NCBI GenBank assembly: GCA_963797265.1
Contig: CAWCOY010000006.1
Location: 62,001 to 126,000 of the forward strand
Direction: 5' to 3'
DNA from: DASUPK01 sp963797265
GTDB taxonomy: Bacteria > Actinomycetota > Thermoleophilia > Solirubrobacterales > 70-9
DNA: 64,000 nucleotides
Part shown: in pieces, positions 55,519 to 62,823 of the stretch
Layout of the letters: each line of letters begins with the position of its first letter
Numbering within the stretch: the first letter of the stretch is position 1
The notes under the pieces: model-generated
Told to the model about the DNA's origin: nothing
Seen by the model: the letters and a program-made list of their open reading frames with translations, nothing else
The model's database searches: none
Translations under genes and position numbers: made by a program

Positions 55519-56936
55519 CCCTGGGTGGGAGGTGGCTCCTCGGACGGTGGCTCCTCGGCGGGAGGCTCCTCAGACGGCTCCTCCGCAGGCTCCTCCTCGG
55601 GAGCGGTCTCCGGCGGTGCCTCCTCGGGCACGACCTCCGCGGCAGGCTCCTCCGGGGCGGCCTCGGCGGCGGGCTCCTCGGACGTGCCCTCCGTGGGCTG
55701 CGGCTCCACGCCCTCGGGCGGCTCCGCGTCCTCGATCACCACGTCCTCGGTCAGCTCGCGGACCGGGAGCTCCTGGCCCTCGACGCGCTTGACGCTCAGC
55801 GACAGGCGCCGGCGGGCCTCGTCGACCTCGAGGATCTTGACCTTGAGCTCGTCGCCGGGACGAACGACCTCGGCCGGGCTCTCGACATGGTGCTGGGCGA
55901 GCTCCGAGATGTGAACCAGCCCCTCGACCCCCGGGAGGATCTGGACGAAGGCACCGAACGCGACGATCTTGGTGACCTTGCCGTCGACGACGTCGCCCTC
56001 CTTGTACTCGTTGAGTACGCGCTGCCAGGGGTCCTCCTGGGTCTGCTTCAGCCCCAGGGAGATGCGCTGGCGATCCCGGTCGATGTCGAGCACCTTGACT
56101 CGCACGGTGTCGCCGATCGAGACGACCTCCGACGGGTGGTTCACGTGGCTCCAGGAAAGCTCGGAGATGTGGATCAGGCCGTCGATTCCCTCGAGGTCCA
56201 CGAAGGCGCCGAAGTCGACGATGTTGGAGATCTTGCCCTCGACCACCTGGCCCGGCTCGAGACGGCCGAGGATCTGCTCGCGGACCTCCTTGCGCTCCTC
56301 CTCGAGGACCGCGCGGCGGGAGAGGACGACGTTGTTGCGGGATCGGTTGAGTTCGATCACCTTGCACTCGAGCTTCTGGCCCATGAACTCGTCGAGGTTC
56401 TGCACGCGGCGGATATCGACGAGCGAGGCGGGCAGGAAGCCGCGCACGCCGAGATCGAGGATCAGGCCGCCCTTGACGACCTCGATCACGGTCCCCTCGA
56501 CGGGCTCTCCGGAGTCCGCGGCCTGCTCGATCCGGCGCCACGCCTTCTCGAAGCGGGCGCGCTTCTTGGAGAGGATCAGTCGTCCCTCCTGGTCCTCCTT
56601 GGTGAGGACGAGGGCGTCGACTTCCTCGCCGAGCTCGACCTCCTCGGAGGGATCGACCGACTTGCGGATCGAGAGCTCGTTGGAGGGAATGACGCCCTCC
56701 GACTTGTAGCCGATGTCGACCAGGACCTCGTCCTGGTCGATGCGCACGACCTTGCCGCTCACCACGTCGCCCTCGCTGAAGGGATGGATGGTGGCGTCGT
56801 AGTTGGGGACGAGCTTGCCGTCGACCTCGATCAGGAAGTCATCCGAGCTCCCGGCGCCGTTGCCGGTGGTCTCCGGCTGCTCCTGCTGGGGCTCCTGAGC
56901 CTGCTCAGTCTCTGTCGTTGTCTCCGTTTCAGGCAC
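55515..56936 (-). CDS. rpsA: 30S ribosomal protein S1
   Basis: Ribosomal protein S1 helps recruit mRNA to the 30S subunit. The 473-residue product has four S1 RNA-binding domains, at about residues 50-130, 140-210, 220-295 and 305-385. The last two are the most typical (GKISNIVDFGAFVDLEGIDG and GKVTKIVAFGAFVQILPGVEG, each followed by LIHISEL or LVHISEL). The C-terminal 75 residues are an unusual Glu/Pro/Ala-rich tail of EEPAAE-like repeats. GTG 56936 is preferred because MPETETTTE is a common S1 start; ATG 56960 would add eight residues. Followed by coaE and the transglycosylase in one overlapping series. Confidence 0.95.
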   Translation of the reverse strand: MPETETTTETEQAQEPQQEQPETTGNGAGSSDDFLIEVDGKLVPNYDATIHPFSEGDVVSGKVVRIDQDEVLVDIGYKSEGVIPSNELSIRKSVDPSEEVELGEEVDALVLTKEDQEGRLILSKKRARFEKAWRRIEQAADSGEPVEGTVIEVVKGGLILDLGVRGFLPASLVDIRRVQNLDEFMGQKLECKVIELNRSRNNVVLSRRAVLEEERKEVREQILGRLEPGQVVEGKISNIVDFGAFVDLEGIDGLIHISELSWSHVNHPSEVVSIGDTVRVKVLDIDRDRQRISLGLKQTQEDPWQRVLNEYKEGDVVDGKVTKIVAFGAFVQILPGVEGLVHISELAQHHVESPAEVVRPGDELKVKILEVDEARRRLSLSVKRVEGQELPVRELTEDVVIEDAEPPEGVEPQPTEGTSEEPAAEAAPEEPAAEVVPEEAPPETAPEEEPAEEPSEEPPAEEPPSEEPPPTQG

Positions 56937-57031
56937 GGCCGCACAGTGTGGCAGACACATGCCTGACGCACGGGTGTCGTTTACCTTTGCTGGCGATGCC
57001 CAAGCGTCTGACGAAACGAGGTGATCAGCGC

Positions 57032-58132
57032 ATGCCGCTGACCGGGAGCTACGACGTGATCGTCTGCGGTGCGAGCTTCGCTGGCCTCACGGTCGCCAGG
57101 CAGCTGACCGGGTCCGGTGCGCGGATTCTGGTGCTCGACCGCTACGAGATCGGCGAGCGGCAGACCTCCGCCTGCGGGATTCCCACGGAGTGGCTGCGCG
57201 TGATGGGACTCGAGGGTTCGGCTCGCCAGGAGTTCGGCGAGCTGGTCGTCCACACGCCGCGCGGCACCTCCCGCTACGAGCTGCCCTGGACCTTCTCGAC
57301 GTTCGACTACCGGGAGCTCTGCGAGCTCCTCTGGACCCAGTGCGACGGCGATTTCGAGACCGCCAAAGTCGACGGGCGAACCGGGGACACCGTCCATACG
57401 GACCGTGGCGAGGTCTCGGCGCCCCTGATCGTCGACGCGCTCGGCTGGCGGCGCATCCTCGCCTCCGACGGCGGTTACCAACCGCCGGACGCTCCACTCT
57501 CACGCGGGCTGGAGGTCCATCCCCACGGCGGCTCCGACGACCTCGAGATCTGGATCGACCGCCGCTATGTCCCCGCCGGCTACGGCTGGAGCTTCCCGGC
57601 GCGCGATGAGCAGCGGATCGGCGTCGGCTCCTTCGATCCGCGTTTTCACGTCAAGGACACCACGGTGCTCCTCGCCGAGGACCTCGAGCGGCCCCCCGTT
57701 CGCTACCAGGGCAACTGGATCCCGCACAAGCTCCGTCCCGGAACCGAGGACGGGATCTTCTTCGCCGGCGACTCGGCGGGCCACTGCCTGCCGCTGACGG
57801 CGGAGGGGATCAGGACCGCGTTCTACTTCGGCATCAAGCTCGGCGACGAGCTGCGCGCCGTGATCGAGGGGCGGCAGGACCGCGAGGCGGCGCTGCGCAA
57901 CTACGCGGAGTTCGTTGATGCCCACGAGTGGAAGTTCCGCTGGATGCTCCGCGCCCAGCGCCTCCTCCCCAAGCTGCCGGCGCGGGTGCAGCGCGCACTG
58001 ATCCGGGCCGCGGGTCGCAAGCGCTTCGTGGAGTGGGCCTTCGGCCACTACCTGCGGATCGCCCCCCCGGACTTCGCCGGCCCTCCTTCGGAGGAGAGTC
58101 GGGAGCACGAGGCACTCTCCGCAGCGGCCTAG
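57032..58132 (+). CDS. FAD-dependent oxidoreductase (geranylgeranyl-reductase-like)
   Basis: The 366-residue product opens SYDVIVCGASFAGLTVARQL (FAD-binding GxSxAG at 13-18) and has an acidic end to strand 2 (VLDRYEIGERQTSACG) and the second FAD motif FFAGDSAGHCLPLTAEGIRTAFYFG. It is of the geranylgeranyl reductase/FixC-like flavoprotein type and may reduce isoprenoid double bonds or oxidise a small molecule. The ATG at 57032 follows GAGGTGA; ATG 56996 is a 12-residue-longer option. It is divergent from rpsA. The next methyltransferase frame begins directly after its stop. Confidence 0.87.
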   Translation: MPLTGSYDVIVCGASFAGLTVARQLTGSGARILVLDRYEIGERQTSACGIPTEWLRVMGLEGSARQEFGELVVHTPRGTSRYELPWTFSTFDYRELCELLWTQCDGDFETAKVDGRTGDTVHTDRGEVSAPLIVDALGWRRILASDGGYQPPDAPLSRGLEVHPHGGSDDLEIWIDRRYVPAGYGWSFPARDEQRIGVGSFDPRFHVKDTTVLLAEDLERPPVRYQGNWIPHKLRPGTEDGIFFAGDSAGHCLPLTAEGIRTAFYFGIKLGDELRAVIEGRQDREAALRNYAEFVDAHEWKFRWMLRAQRLLPKLPARVQRALIRAAGRKRFVEWAFGHYLRIAPPDFAGPPSEESREHEALSAAA

Positions 58133-58141
58133 CATCCGCCC

Positions 58142-58894
58142 ATCGGTCTGCTCTCCGACTACGGCAACCAGGCCCGGACCTATGACCGTACCCGCGGCGC
58201 CAGCGACTCGGTTCTCGGCCCGCTGCGCGAAGCCCTAGCTCAGTCGCCCGGGCGGACGCTCGCCGACGTCGGTGGAGGAACCGGGAATTACGCGGCGGCG
58301 CTGGCGGCTGAAGGCTGGAATCCGGTGGTGGTCGATCCTTCAGCCGCGATGCTTGAACAGGCCCCGGGGAAGGGGCTTCGCACCTTGCACGCCGCCGCCG
58401 AGGCTCTCCCGCTCGCTGATGAGAGCTTCGACGCCGTGATGATGGTCTCGGTGCTTCACCATCTGGCCGATCCAGCGACCGCGCTGGAGGAGGCCCGGCG
58501 CGTCCTGCGGCCCGGCGGCCGCGTGGCGGTCATGGCCTTCCTGCGGGAGGACATTCGTGATCTCTGGCTGCTCGACTACTTCCCGGTCAGCCGCCCGTGG
58601 ATGGATGAGACGCACCCGGCACTCGCGGAGCTGGCCGATCACCTGCCGGGGGCCAGCCGATCCGAGATCGTCTTCGGGGATCTGGAGGACGCGTCGCTCG
58701 CGGCCCTCGCCTCGCATCCCGAACTGATCCTGAATCCGGACTGGCGCAATCAGACGAGCTACTTCGAACGTCTGTCACGAGACCATCCGGATGAGCTGGA
58801 GGCGGGACTGGGCCGGCTCCGGGCGGACATCGACGACGGGCGATGTCCGAACCGCCCCGGCCGCGCGAGTCTCGTCACCTGGACCAAGCCGTGA
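58142..58894 (+). CDS. Class I SAM-dependent methyltransferase (non-ATG start)
   Basis: The frame gives a full methyltransferase of about 250 residues: GLLSDYGNQARTYDRTRGAS at the N-terminus, motif I LADVGGGTGNYAAAL, then VVDPSAAML, SFDAVMMVSVLHHLADP and LRPGGRVAVMAF. The first ATG/GTG/TTG codon in frame is GTG 58325, which falls after motif I and would remove the SAM-binding loop. Upstream, only ATC 58142 and CTG 58148 could start the conserved N-terminus; relatives commonly begin with a GLL segment, which favours ATC 58142. No Shine-Dalgarno site is seen; it may depend on coupling with the oxidoreductase that ends 10 bp earlier. Substrate unknown. Confidence 0.8.
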   Translation: MGLLSDYGNQARTYDRTRGASDSVLGPLREALAQSPGRTLADVGGGTGNYAAALAAEGWNPVVVDPSAAMLEQAPGKGLRTLHAAAEALPLADESFDAVMMVSVLHHLADPATALEEARRVLRPGGRVAVMAFLREDIRDLWLLDYFPVSRPWMDETHPALAELADHLPGASRSEIVFGDLEDASLAALASHPELILNPDWRNQTSYFERLSRDHPDELEAGLGRLRADIDDGRCPNRPGRASLVTWTKP

Positions 58895-58919
58895 GGTCCC
58901 CCCTCAGGTCGGGACCTCA
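58892..58919. terminator. Hairpin spanning both convergent stop codons
   Basis: TGAGGTCCC at 58892-58900 pairs with GGGACCTCA at 58911-58919 around a 10-base loop. The left arm contains the TGA of the methyltransferase and the right arm the TGA of the convergent DMT gene, so one stem may end transcription for both. Confidence 0.6.
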
Positions 58920-59354
58920 GCGGACGACCAGATAGGTGCCCGCGAGGAGCAGCGCGACCCCGGCAACCCGGCTGGCCGACAACGGTGTCTGCTCGAGGCC
59001 GAGGAACCCGATTCGGTCGAGGATCACCGAGGTCGTGAGCTGGCCCGTGACGGTCGCGGCCGCGACGGCCCCCACTCCGATCTCGCTGACCAACACCAGA
59101 GCCGAGAAGACGTAGGCGGCGCCGAGCGCCCCGCCGAGCAGGTAGTACCACTGAACGTGGGCGGCACTCGGGAGGCCGCCCGCCTTGCCGCTCGCGACCA
59201 CGATTGCGGCGAGCAGGACCGTCCCCACCGCGAACGACACGGTCGCCGCGGCGAAGTTGCCCGTCGAGCGCCCGAGGCCGGCGTTGATCGGCGCCTGCAG
59301 CGCGATGCACCCGCCCACCAGCGCCATGGTCAGGACTGCGAACCCGCGATCCAT
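58917..59354 (-). CDS. DMT-family (DUF606) transporter
   Basis: The 145-residue product has five membrane helices and the YdcZ/DUF606 pattern: GGCIALQAPINAGLGR near residue 14 and GQLTTSVILDRIGFLGLE near residue 103. This is the half-size drug/metabolite transporter type that works as a dimer. Substrate unknown. The start is ATG 59354, divergent from the sigma-factor gene across about 120 bp. Confidence 0.9.
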   Translation of the reverse strand: MDRGFAVLTMALVGGCIALQAPINAGLGRSTGNFAAATVSFAVGTVLLAAIVVASGKAGGLPSAAHVQWYYLLGGALGAAYVFSALVLVSEIGVGAVAAATVTGQLTTSVILDRIGFLGLEQTPLSASRVAGVALLLAGTYLVVR

Positions 59355-59388
59355 CGCGTGTGATCTTCGCTGATCCGCACCGATCCCA

Positions 59389-59412
59389 GCTCAAAGCTCG
59401 TGATCTTTGAGC
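59389..59412. other. Hairpin in the DMT/sigma-factor intergenic region
   Basis: GCTCAAAG at 59389-59396 pairs with CTTTGAGC at 59405-59412 around an 8-base loop, about 63 bp before the sigma-factor start. A GTGATCTT motif lies inside it. It could be an operator or a leader hairpin; nothing decides between them. Confidence 0.4.
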
Positions 59413-59474
59413 CCATTCCGAGTTCAAGCTTCTGAAATCCCCGACCGCCAGAGGCTCGTAGAACAACTGGAGGA

Positions 59475-60686
59475 GTGCCACAGACAGTGAAGACCGGCCG
59501 TCTCACAACCCGCTTCTTCGGGGGCCCGGCCCTGCGCTTTCAGCCGGATGGGCGGCTCGTGTCCCTCGTCCGCGACGGCTACGAGTCGGCCTTCGAGGAG
59601 ATCTTTCGCCGCTACGGCGCGGCCCTGCGCAGCTACGCGGCCTCGATCGTCACGGCCCAGCGGGCCGACGACGTCACGCAGGAGGCGTTCACCAAGGCGT
59701 ATCTCGCGCTGCGCGGAACCGAGAAGGAGATCCAGCTCCGTCCGTGGCTCTACCGGATCGTCCGCAACACGGCGTTGACCAACATCCGCGACGAGCCGAG
59801 GGCCCGGCTCGAGCTCGAGCTCGACGAGCGCCAAGCCGCCGGCATGTCTCCCGAGGAGGTGGCCGAGCAGCGCGAGGAGGTCAAGCGGCTGATGGCCGGC
59901 CTCCGCGAGCTTCCGGAGCCGCAGCGGGCGGCGATCGTGATGCGGGAGCTGGAGGGTCTCAGCCACGAGCAGATCGCTGCCTCTCTGGGGCTCAGTGGAG
60001 GCGCGGTCAGGCAGTCGATCTACCGCGCTCGCCGGGCGCTCCGCGAGGGCGTCGGCCTGCTCGTGCCGATGCCCGTGCTTCGCATGCTGCTGGAGGAGGG
60101 ATTCAACCAGGGCGCGTCGGCCGCGGCTGCCGGCGGTGGAGCGGGGATTGCGGTCAAGACCGGGGTCGCTGCCCTGCTCGCCGCCGGCACCGTCACCACC
60201 GGCGCGGTCCTCAACGAGGAATTCAAGAAGACCCCGGACGCGGACGCGAAGACGGCGAAGACGAGTCCGGCGCAGCGAGGCCGCGAGCGATCGGTTGCGG
60301 TCGTCGCCCAGCTGCGCGCCCCAGCACGCTCCGTTCGCGGGTCAGGCGACGACTCAGGACGCAACCGCGGGCGCGGCGGCGGCTCGGACGATGGCTCATC
60401 CGAGCACCGCGAAGGGAGCGGGCATTCGGGACCTGGGTCCGGCGGCGACGACCGGTCCGGGTCTAATTCGGGCCCGGGACCCAGCGGCTCGGGCGAGGAC
60501 GGCTCCAGCTCGAGCGGCTCCGGGTCCGACGACTCCGGTTCCAGCGGTTCAGGATCGAGTGGCTCGGGATCGAGCGGCTCGGGCTCAGGTGACGGCGGAC
60601 CGAGCGACTCGGGGTCGGGCTCCGGGTCGAGCGGTTCCGGATCGGGCGGCTCGGGTTCCGACGACCTAGCCCAACTGGACGATTAG
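59475..60686 (+). CDS. ECF-like sigma-70 factor with long Ser/Gly-rich C-terminal tail
   Basis: The 403-residue product has sigma region 2 at about residues 38-105 (YGAALRSYAASIV, DDVTQEAFTKAYLAL, PWLYRIVRNTALTNIRDE) and region 4 at about 140-192 (LPEPQRAAIVMRELEGLSHEQIAASLG, VRQSIYRARRALREG). After these come a hydrophobic glycine/alanine segment at about 219-246, long enough to cross a membrane, and then a tail of about 115 residues made mostly of Ser, Gly and Asp. The architecture suggests a sigma factor tethered or regulated through its own C-terminus (inference). The start is GTG 59475 or GTG 59487; GGAGG at 59469-59473 is too close to the first and a little far from the second. Confidence 0.88.
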   Translation: MPQTVKTGRLTTRFFGGPALRFQPDGRLVSLVRDGYESAFEEIFRRYGAALRSYAASIVTAQRADDVTQEAFTKAYLALRGTEKEIQLRPWLYRIVRNTALTNIRDEPRARLELELDERQAAGMSPEEVAEQREEVKRLMAGLRELPEPQRAAIVMRELEGLSHEQIAASLGLSGGAVRQSIYRARRALREGVGLLVPMPVLRMLLEEGFNQGASAAAAGGGAGIAVKTGVAALLAAGTVTTGAVLNEEFKKTPDADAKTAKTSPAQRGRERSVAVVAQLRAPARSVRGSGDDSGRNRGRGGGSDDGSSEHREGSGHSGPGSGGDDRSGSNSGPGPSGSGEDGSSSSGSGSDDSGSSGSGSSGSGSSGSGSGDGGPSDSGSGSGSSGSGSGGSGSDDLAQLDD

Positions 60687-60765
60687 AACAGCGGTCTAAG
60701 CAGGGGATCTCGCTCGTTCACCGAGTGATCTTCGCGACCCGTTCGAGTTAGGGGACTCATATCGA

Positions 60766-60789
60766 TCGTTCGAGCATGTGCTCGAACGA
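60766..60789. promoter_or_regulatory. 24-bp perfect palindrome before the basic small protein
   Basis: TCGTTCGAGCA at 60766-60776 is the exact inverse of 60779-60789 with two bases between. A partial copy of the arm, GTTCGAG, lies at 60741-60747. The palindrome sits 26 bp before the ATG at 60815, so it could be a repressor operator or an RNA hairpin in the leader. It does not fit the actinobacterial SOS box, whose half-sites face the other way. Confidence 0.65.
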
Positions 60790-60814
60790 ACACGAACGCA
60801 GAGAGGAGTCACAG

Positions 60815-60973
60815 ATGGCACACCGCAAGCGACGCCGTCGCCGCCGGCGCGGAAAGATCGCCGACACGACGCCGGCCACGCCGGGTACGGGCACCACCGC
60901 GGAGGACAGCAGCGCCGCATCGGCGCCCAGCGTCAGCGAGTCCAACTCCGGGAGCGGCGGAGGCGACGACTGA
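60815..60973 (+). CDS. 52-residue basic/low-complexity protein
   Basis: The product starts MAHRKRRRRRRRGKIADTTP and ends with a Ser/Thr/Gly/Asp-rich tail (SNSGSGGGDD). It has ten Arg/Lys in the first fourteen residues, which would bind nucleic acid or membrane. GAGAGGAG lies seven bases before the ATG. Its tail composition echoes the Ser/Gly tail of the upstream sigma factor. Its TGA overlaps the CTG that probably starts the ABC exporter, and its last codons contain that gene's GGAGG ribosome site. I know no family. Confidence 0.6.
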   Translation: MAHRKRRRRRRRGKIADTTPATPGTGTTAEDSSAASAPSVSESNSGSGGGDD

Positions 60974-62823
60974 GAGCTCGGCTCCGCACGCTGTTCTCGA
61001 CACCGGCGGAGGGCGAGGCGCTCGTCAGCGCCTCGCCCACCGTCCCGGTGCGCGAAATCTTTCAGCGGTTCTGGCCGTACGCGCGGCCTTACCGCAAGTG
61101 GCTGGCGCTCAGCCTCCTGCTGATTGCGCTGGTCCCGCTGATCGACACGGCGATGATCTGGATGTTCAAGATCGTCATCGACCAGGTGCTGGTCCCGCAG
61201 GACTTCGGCCCCTTCGCGTGGATCGCGGCGGCGTACCTCGGCCTGACGGTCTTGGCCGGCGTGCTCGGGTTCTTCGACGACCTCCTGGCCAATTGGATCG
61301 GCGAGCGCTTTCTGCTCGACCTTCGCACCAGGTTCTTCGCGCATCTGCAAGGGCTCTCGCTCGACTTCTTCGATCGCCGCCGGCTGGGCGACCTGATCTC
61401 ACGCCTGACGGGCGACATCGCCTCGATCGAGGCGTTCGTCCTCTCCGGTGTGACCGACGCGATCTCCTACCTGCTCCGGATCGTCTTCTTCAGCGCCGCT
61501 CTCTTCTACCTGCAGTGGGACCTGGCCCTGATCTCGCTGGTGGTCGCGCCGCTCTTCTGGTTGGCCGCCAAGAGGTTCTCCCGCCTGATCAAGGTGGCCT
61601 CGCGCGAGAAGCGGCGCCGCAGCGGCTCGATCAGCTCGGTGGCGGAGGAGAGCCTCTCGAACGCGCCGCTGGTCCAGGCCTATGGCCAGGAGGAGGCCGA
61701 GGTGGAGCGGTTCCATCGCGAGAATCTCGGCAGCTACCACGCGGAGATGGCATCGGTCCGGCTGAAGGCGCTCTACACGCCGCTCATCGACCTGATCGAG
61801 CTGGTAGGCGCCCTGCTGGTGATCGGCCTCGGAACCTGGGAGCTTTCCCAGGGTCATCTGACGCTTGGCGGCCTGCTCGTCTTCATGACCTTCCTGACGC
61901 AGCTCTATAGCCCGGTCCGCGGAATGAGCCGGCTGGTCAACCGGATCCACGCCGCCTCAGCGGCCGCGGAGCGGATCATCGAGATGCTCGACCAGGAGCC
62001 GTCGGTCGCCGAGTCTCCGCGCGCCATCGAGCTAGGCCGAGCGAAGGGCAGGCTCGACCTGGACCACGTCACCTTCCGCTATCCGGAGACCGAGCGAAAC
62101 GCCGTCTCGGGCGTCTCGCTCGCGCTCGAACCCGGGGAGGTGCTGGCGCTGGTCGGCCCGAGTGGTGCGGGCAAGTCGACGCTGGCGAAGCTGCTGCTCC
62201 GCTTCTACGACCCGCATTTCGGTCGCATCCTGCTGGACGGAAAGGATCTGCGCAGTCTGCAGCTGAGCTCGGTGCGCGACAACGTCGCACTACTGCTCCA
62301 GGAGACCTTGGTCTTCGACGGGACGATCTACGAGAACATCGCCTACGGCCGGCGCGAGGCGACTCGGGAACAGGTCGAGACGGCCGCGGTCGCGGCGGAC
62401 GCTCACGACTTCATCTCCGCGCTTCCGGCTGGGTACGAGACCGAGATCGGGCAGAAGGGCCGGCGGCTGTCTGGCGGGCAGCGTCAGCGGATCGCGATCG
62501 CGCGGGCGATGGTCCGGGACGCGCCGGTGCTGGTCCTCGACGAGCCGACCACCGGGGTCGACGCCGAGTCGGGCAGCAGGATCATGGGCCCTCTGCGCCG
62601 GCTGATGGGCGGGCGCACGACGATCGTGATCTCGCACAACCTGGTCACGGTGCGCGACGCCGACCGGATCGCCGTGCTCGAGGGAGGCCGGATCGCGGCC
62701 GTGGGCACGCATGACGAGCTACTGCTTCAGGGCGGGACCTACGAGCGGCTCTATCGCCTCCACCACGTCGGCACCGGGGACTTCGCGTCGCCTGCGAGCG
62801 CCGGAGCACCCGTCGCCCCGTGA
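60970..62823 (+). CDS. ABC exporter, fused membrane and ATPase domains (CTG start)
   Basis: The 617-residue product has a six-helix ABC type-1 exporter domain (residues about 45-330) and a C-terminal ATPase: Walker A VGPSGAGKST, Q-loop LLLQETLVF, signature LSGGQRQR, Walker B VLVLDEPT and switch His in ISHN. It is an MdlB/MsbA-like half-transporter that exports lipids, peptides or drugs as a dimer. CTG 60970 overlaps the preceding TGA (CTGA) and has GGAGG (60959-60963) six bases upstream, a textbook site. GTG 61048 is the first conventional start; it would drop 26 residues and has no ribosome site. The stop overlaps the kinase start (GTGA). Confidence 0.92.
   Translation: MRARLRTLFSTPAEGEALVSASPTVPVREIFQRFWPYARPYRKWLALSLLLIALVPLIDTAMIWMFKIVIDQVLVPQDFGPFAWIAAAYLGLTVLAGVLGFFDDLLANWIGERFLLDLRTRFFAHLQGLSLDFFDRRRLGDLISRLTGDIASIEAFVLSGVTDAISYLLRIVFFSAALFYLQWDLALISLVVAPLFWLAAKRFSRLIKVASREKRRRSGSISSVAEESLSNAPLVQAYGQEEAEVERFHRENLGSYHAEMASVRLKALYTPLIDLIELVGALLVIGLGTWELSQGHLTLGGLLVFMTFLTQLYSPVRGMSRLVNRIHAASAAAERIIEMLDQEPSVAESPRAIELGRAKGRLDLDHVTFRYPETERNAVSGVSLALEPGEVLALVGPSGAGKSTLAKLLLRFYDPHFGRILLDGKDLRSLQLSSVRDNVALLLQETLVFDGTIYENIAYGRREATREQVETAAVAADAHDFISALPAGYETEIGQKGRRLSGGQRQRIAIARAMVRDAPVLVLDEPTTGVDAESGSRIMGPLRRLMGGRTTIVISHNLVTVRDADRIAVLEGGRIAAVGTHDELLLQGGTYERLYRLHHVGTGDFASPASAGAPVAP

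Noticed and set aside
60440..60670. Minisatellite-like GC-rich repeat near the sigma-factor end
   Set aside because: The repeated bases are simply Ser/Gly codons of the sigma-factor tail in frame; no separate DNA element is needed to explain them.
60766..60789. SOS (LexA) box in the palindrome
   Set aside because: The actinobacterial SOS box is TCGAAC-N4-GTTCGA; here the half-sites are in the opposite order (GTTCGA...TCGAAC).
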